A stretch of DNA of 64,000 nt, taken from NCBI GenBank assembly GCA_963649295.1, contig CAVJHK010000001.1:50667-114666 (forward strand), read 5' to 3'. A model generated the notes under the pieces. That model was not told the DNA's origin. It searched no databases and worked only from the letters and a program-made list of their open reading frames with translations. This stretch comes from RGIG3528 sp963649295. GTDB lineage: Bacteria > Bacillota > Clostridia > Lachnospirales > Lachnospiraceae. This document shows, one piece after another, positions 61,573 through 64,000 of this stretch; the first letter of the stretch is position 1; every line of letters starts with the position of its first letter. Position numbers and translations under genes: made by a program.

Positions 61573-64000
61573 ATGAAAATCACTTTTATGGCAATTTTTT
61601 TGATTATTGTGGTATGGTCCGCTCTCATGGTTATTTTTGTAAAAAAATTCGGAGGAGAGGTAAGCCGCAATCAGCGTGCTGTTCTGATACTCGGAGCAAT
61701 CACCACTTTGTTCAACGGAATGTTTATTTTTTCCCGGAACGAACAAACGGCACTCATGTATGCTTCGATATTTTCGGCATTTATGGTTTGGGAAAGCTTT
61801 TATGTGCTTAGGCTTGTTTTTTCATATACCAGAACATACATGATGAAGCTTCCCGAAACAATTGTCGCATTTGTCATAAATTCCGCATACAGTATATTGA
61901 TGTTCAACAATATTGTATTCGAAAACAGTTTTACGGTTAAGCCCTTCGGCACGTTTGTTGATTTTGTGCCGTGGAAAATTGTTGCCATATCATGGAAAAG
62001 CTATATCGGTGATGTGCTGACGCTTACATATCTTGTTCTTGCGATTACGATTCTTACAATAAAGACACTTTCGACGGGAAAAGCATACAAAAGACGTTTT
62101 TATTCCTTCATCCACGGTATATGCGTATTTATACTTGTTTATTTTTTGAAATATCTTACCGATTATCTTGCCGTCTTTGACGGAATTTTTGCGGCTGCGC
62201 TTGCTATTTTTTCGTTTTATGTCACAACGATGTTTTCAAAGAAAAAGCTTGTGGGAAGTCTTCTCTCAAAAACAGTCATGAATATGCCGAGCATCATGCT
62301 ATGCTTTGATTTAAACGGCGAATGCGTTTATTTCAACAAAATGGCGGAAAATATTTTTGACATAAATTGGGACAATATCGACAAAATTGACGATTATTTG
62401 TGTGAACGTCTGCCGGGACGTGAGTACGAACGCATTCCCGACGGCGTCAAAGCGGAGACGCGCGATATAGACGGAACAACACGTCACTTTGAATCGGAAT
62501 ACAAAAAGCTCTATGACAAAAAGGGGAATTTTATCGGATTTTCCCTATATATACTGGACAGGACAACAAGTATTTCCGATATAAAGACCGGCGAATATAC
62601 CAAGAATCATGACAGCCTTACAGCCATTTTCAACAAGGAAGGCTTTATGGCAAAGGTGCATGAGCTTCTCAAAAAAGAGCCCGATGTGCCGCGTGTCATT
62701 GTTTACAGTGACATAAAGGGCTTTAAGGTAATAAACGAGCTTTTTGGAAAAGAGGCGGCGGACGGACTTCTTGTAAATATTGCGCGCAAGATGATAAAGG
62801 CGTGCAATACCAATGACAGTATCCCCGGGCGTATCGGTGACGATCATTTTGCGGTTTGCATGAGACGTGAGCGCTATTCCGACGAGCTTTTTGAGGACGT
62901 GACAGAAAATGCGGTGCAGGTTCCGGGTGCGGAATATTACAAGGTTTTTTGCTATGTCGGAGTTTATGACATAGTCGATCCCGACATGCCGGTTGACGAA
63001 ATGTGCTACAAGGCGGCCCTTGCGACCGAGCACATAAAGGGCGGTATAAACAGGCGTGTTGCCCATTATTCCGACGACACGCGCGACAAGCTCAAAAAAG
63101 AGCAGAATATAATAGGTGAATTAAAGAGTGCCATTGACAACAATGAATTTACGATTTTTATTCAGCCGATTGTTGACGAAAACGGCAGCTGCAAGGGCGG
63201 AGAGGTGCTTGCGCGCTGGGTTCGCCCGAAGAAAGGGATCGTAGAACCCGGGGCGTTTATTCCCGTATTCGAAAAAACGGGACTTATTACCGTTCTCGAC
63301 AAATTTATTTGGGAAAGTGCATGCGAAACGCTTCGCCAGTGGAAAAATATCGGAAAGACGGACAATTTCCTTTCGATAAATATTTCCGCACGCGATTTTT
63401 ACAGCATAGATGTTTATAACGTGCTCACGCTCCTTGTTCAAAAATACGGAATTTCTCCGGGCAACCTAAAAGTTGAGGTAATGGAAAGTGCCATTAAGGA
63501 AGATTCGGAGGCACGCACGGAGGTTATCGAAAAGCTTCGTTCGGCAGGATTCATGGTTGCGCTTGACAATTACGGAATCAAAGGAACGTCGCTTTCGTCC
63601 ATAAAGGATATTCCGGTTGACGCATTAAAGATTGACATGAAGTTCCTAAAGGAGTCGATAAAGGACGAAAAGGCAAAAGAAATCCTGCGTTCCGTAATCG
63701 ACCTCGCAAGGCAATTGAAAACAGACATTATCACCATGGGAGTCGAGTCATCGGAAGAACGTGACATGATGATTTCGATGGGATGCGAAAAGTTCCAGGG
63801 ATATTTCTTTGCGGAGCCCATGTCAGTGGAAAATTTTGAAGAAAAATATATGGGGCTCGGCATCGGCACGGGAGACGACGGCGAATCGATTGAGGATCTC
63901 ATAAACAGCATCGGAAAAGACCACGATGGGAATGCCGAAGATAGCACGGAAGGGGAGGCAGAAGAAATCGCCGAAAACAGCAAGGGAGAGAGCTTGGGAG
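61573..64000 (+). CDS. Membrane GGDEF-EAL protein, degenerate, 3'-truncated
   Basis: Runs off the window after 809 codons without a stop. Residues 1-215 contain six to eight TM segments. A PAS-like domain follows (LLCFDLNG-type start, FDINWDNI). The GGDEF domain has IGDDHF where GGDEF is expected (about residue 421), so cyclase activity is doubtful. The EAL domain (from about 520) has EVL for EAL (about 544), NISARDF, VEVMES, LDNYG instead of DDFG, KIDMKFL, TMGVE instead of AEGVE, and QGYFFAEP. Activity is therefore uncertain; it may be a c-di-GMP sensor. The tail is acidic. Start at ATG 61573, with GGAGGA upstream. Confidence 0.88.
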   Translation, partial: MKITFMAIFLIIVVWSALMVIFVKKFGGEVSRNQRAVLILGAITTLFNGMFIFSRNEQTALMYASIFSAFMVWESFYVLRLVFSYTRTYMMKLPETIVAFVINSAYSILMFNNIVFENSFTVKPFGTFVDFVPWKIVAISWKSYIGDVLTLTYLVLAITILTIKTLSTGKAYKRRFYSFIHGICVFILVYFLKYLTDYLAVFDGIFAAALAIFSFYVTTMFSKKKLVGSLLSKTVMNMPSIMLCFDLNGECVYFNKMAENIFDINWDNIDKIDDYLCERLPGREYERIPDGVKAETRDIDGTTRHFESEYKKLYDKKGNFIGFSLYILDRTTSISDIKTGEYTKNHDSLTAIFNKEGFMAKVHELLKKEPDVPRVIVYSDIKGFKVINELFGKEAADGLLVNIARKMIKACNTNDSIPGRIGDDHFAVCMRRERYSDELFEDVTENAVQVPGAEYYKVFCYVGVYDIVDPDMPVDEMCYKAALATEHIKGGINRRVAHYSDDTRDKLKKEQNIIGELKSAIDNNEFTIFIQPIVDENGSCKGGEVLARWVRPKKGIVEPGAFIPVFEKTGLITVLDKFIWESACETLRQWKNIGKTDNFLSINISARDFYSIDVYNVLTLLVQKYGISPGNLKVEVMESAIKEDSEARTEVIEKLRSAGFMVALDNYGIKGTSLSSIKDIPVDALKIDMKFLKESIKDEKAKEILRSVIDLARQLKTDIITMGVESSEERDMMISMGCEKFQGYFFAEPMSVENFEEKYMGLGIGTGDDGESIEDLINSIGKDHDGNAEDSTEGEAEEIAENSKGESLG

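Noticed and set aside
1..64000. tRNA genes, insertion sequences, prophage or attachment sites
   Set aside because: No cloverleaf, transposase, integrase or phage structural gene was recognised on either strand.

Overview
The window looks like a chromosomal segment of a low-to-mid GC Clostridia bacterium (Firmicutes), most likely a Lachnospiraceae-type gut or rumen anaerobe. This is inference from gene content: pyruvate:ferredoxin oxidoreductase, a DnaD-DnaI primosome pair, TPP-riboswitch-controlled thiT, a small Alu-less SRP RNA, an archaeal-type ProRS, glycogen/maltodextrin enzymes and arabinoside-degrading GH43 and GH51 enzymes. Two runs of N (29303-29723 and 46315-46359) show a scaffolded draft assembly. 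No phage, transposon, CRISPR, rRNA or tRNA gene is visible.

Layout. 1-3500: a 5'-truncated GH43, a HAD phosphatase, a DUF4430 lipoprotein overlapping an ECF S-component, and convergent thiT with a TPP riboswitch and an SD-sequestering hairpin. 3900-7330: leuS, nfo, SRP RNA. 7400-12680: three cell-surface polymer genes (a TagF-like/GT4 fusion, a GT2 and a second TagF-like protein). 12730-19270: rsmA, a GNAT acetyltransferase, tadA, then two large uncharacterised genes (a cNMP-binding-like N-terminus, and a TPR/AAA+-like protein). 19380-23720: a tiny Ig-like protein, murA, an HD-GYP protein and metK. 23980-30710: two-component system, aminotransferase, asnS, GH51. 30810-37960 (minus strand): queT broken by a 149-bp duplication, a second HD-GYP, prs, dnaI, dnaD, murC, with abutting DnaA boxes upstream of dnaD. 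38300-42180: malQ-glgP. 42480-50210: proS, cca, a membrane-anchored PEGA-like protein, phosphoglucomutase, HAD phosphatase, asnA. 50420-53990: PFOR. 54290-58690: an FMN/SCP2 protein and three S-adenosylhomocysteine-handling genes (mtaD, ahcY, mtnN). 58850-64000: HIT protein, DUF2264-like protein, and a 3'-truncated membrane GGDEF-EAL protein.

How the parts fit. GH43 and GH51 release arabinose. malQ, glgP and phosphoglucomutase carry alpha-glucans to glucose-6-phosphate, and PFOR makes acetyl-CoA. metK consumes methionine and mtaD/ahcY/mtnN deal with the SAH left by methylation. Two HD-GYP proteins and a degenerate GGDEF-EAL protein point to c-di-GMP signalling.

A feature that runs through the window is short degenerate tandem repeats. 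Their units are 13, 16, 18, 19, 21, 28, 32 or 37 bp, they are unrelated in sequence, and they occupy intergenic spacers. In-frame repeats of 18, 24 or 30 bp sit in low-complexity parts of several proteins. The most interesting candidates for undescribed biology are the cNMP-like/TPR-AAA+ gene pair, these arrays, the paired DnaA boxes at dnaD, and a possible S-inosylhomocysteine route.
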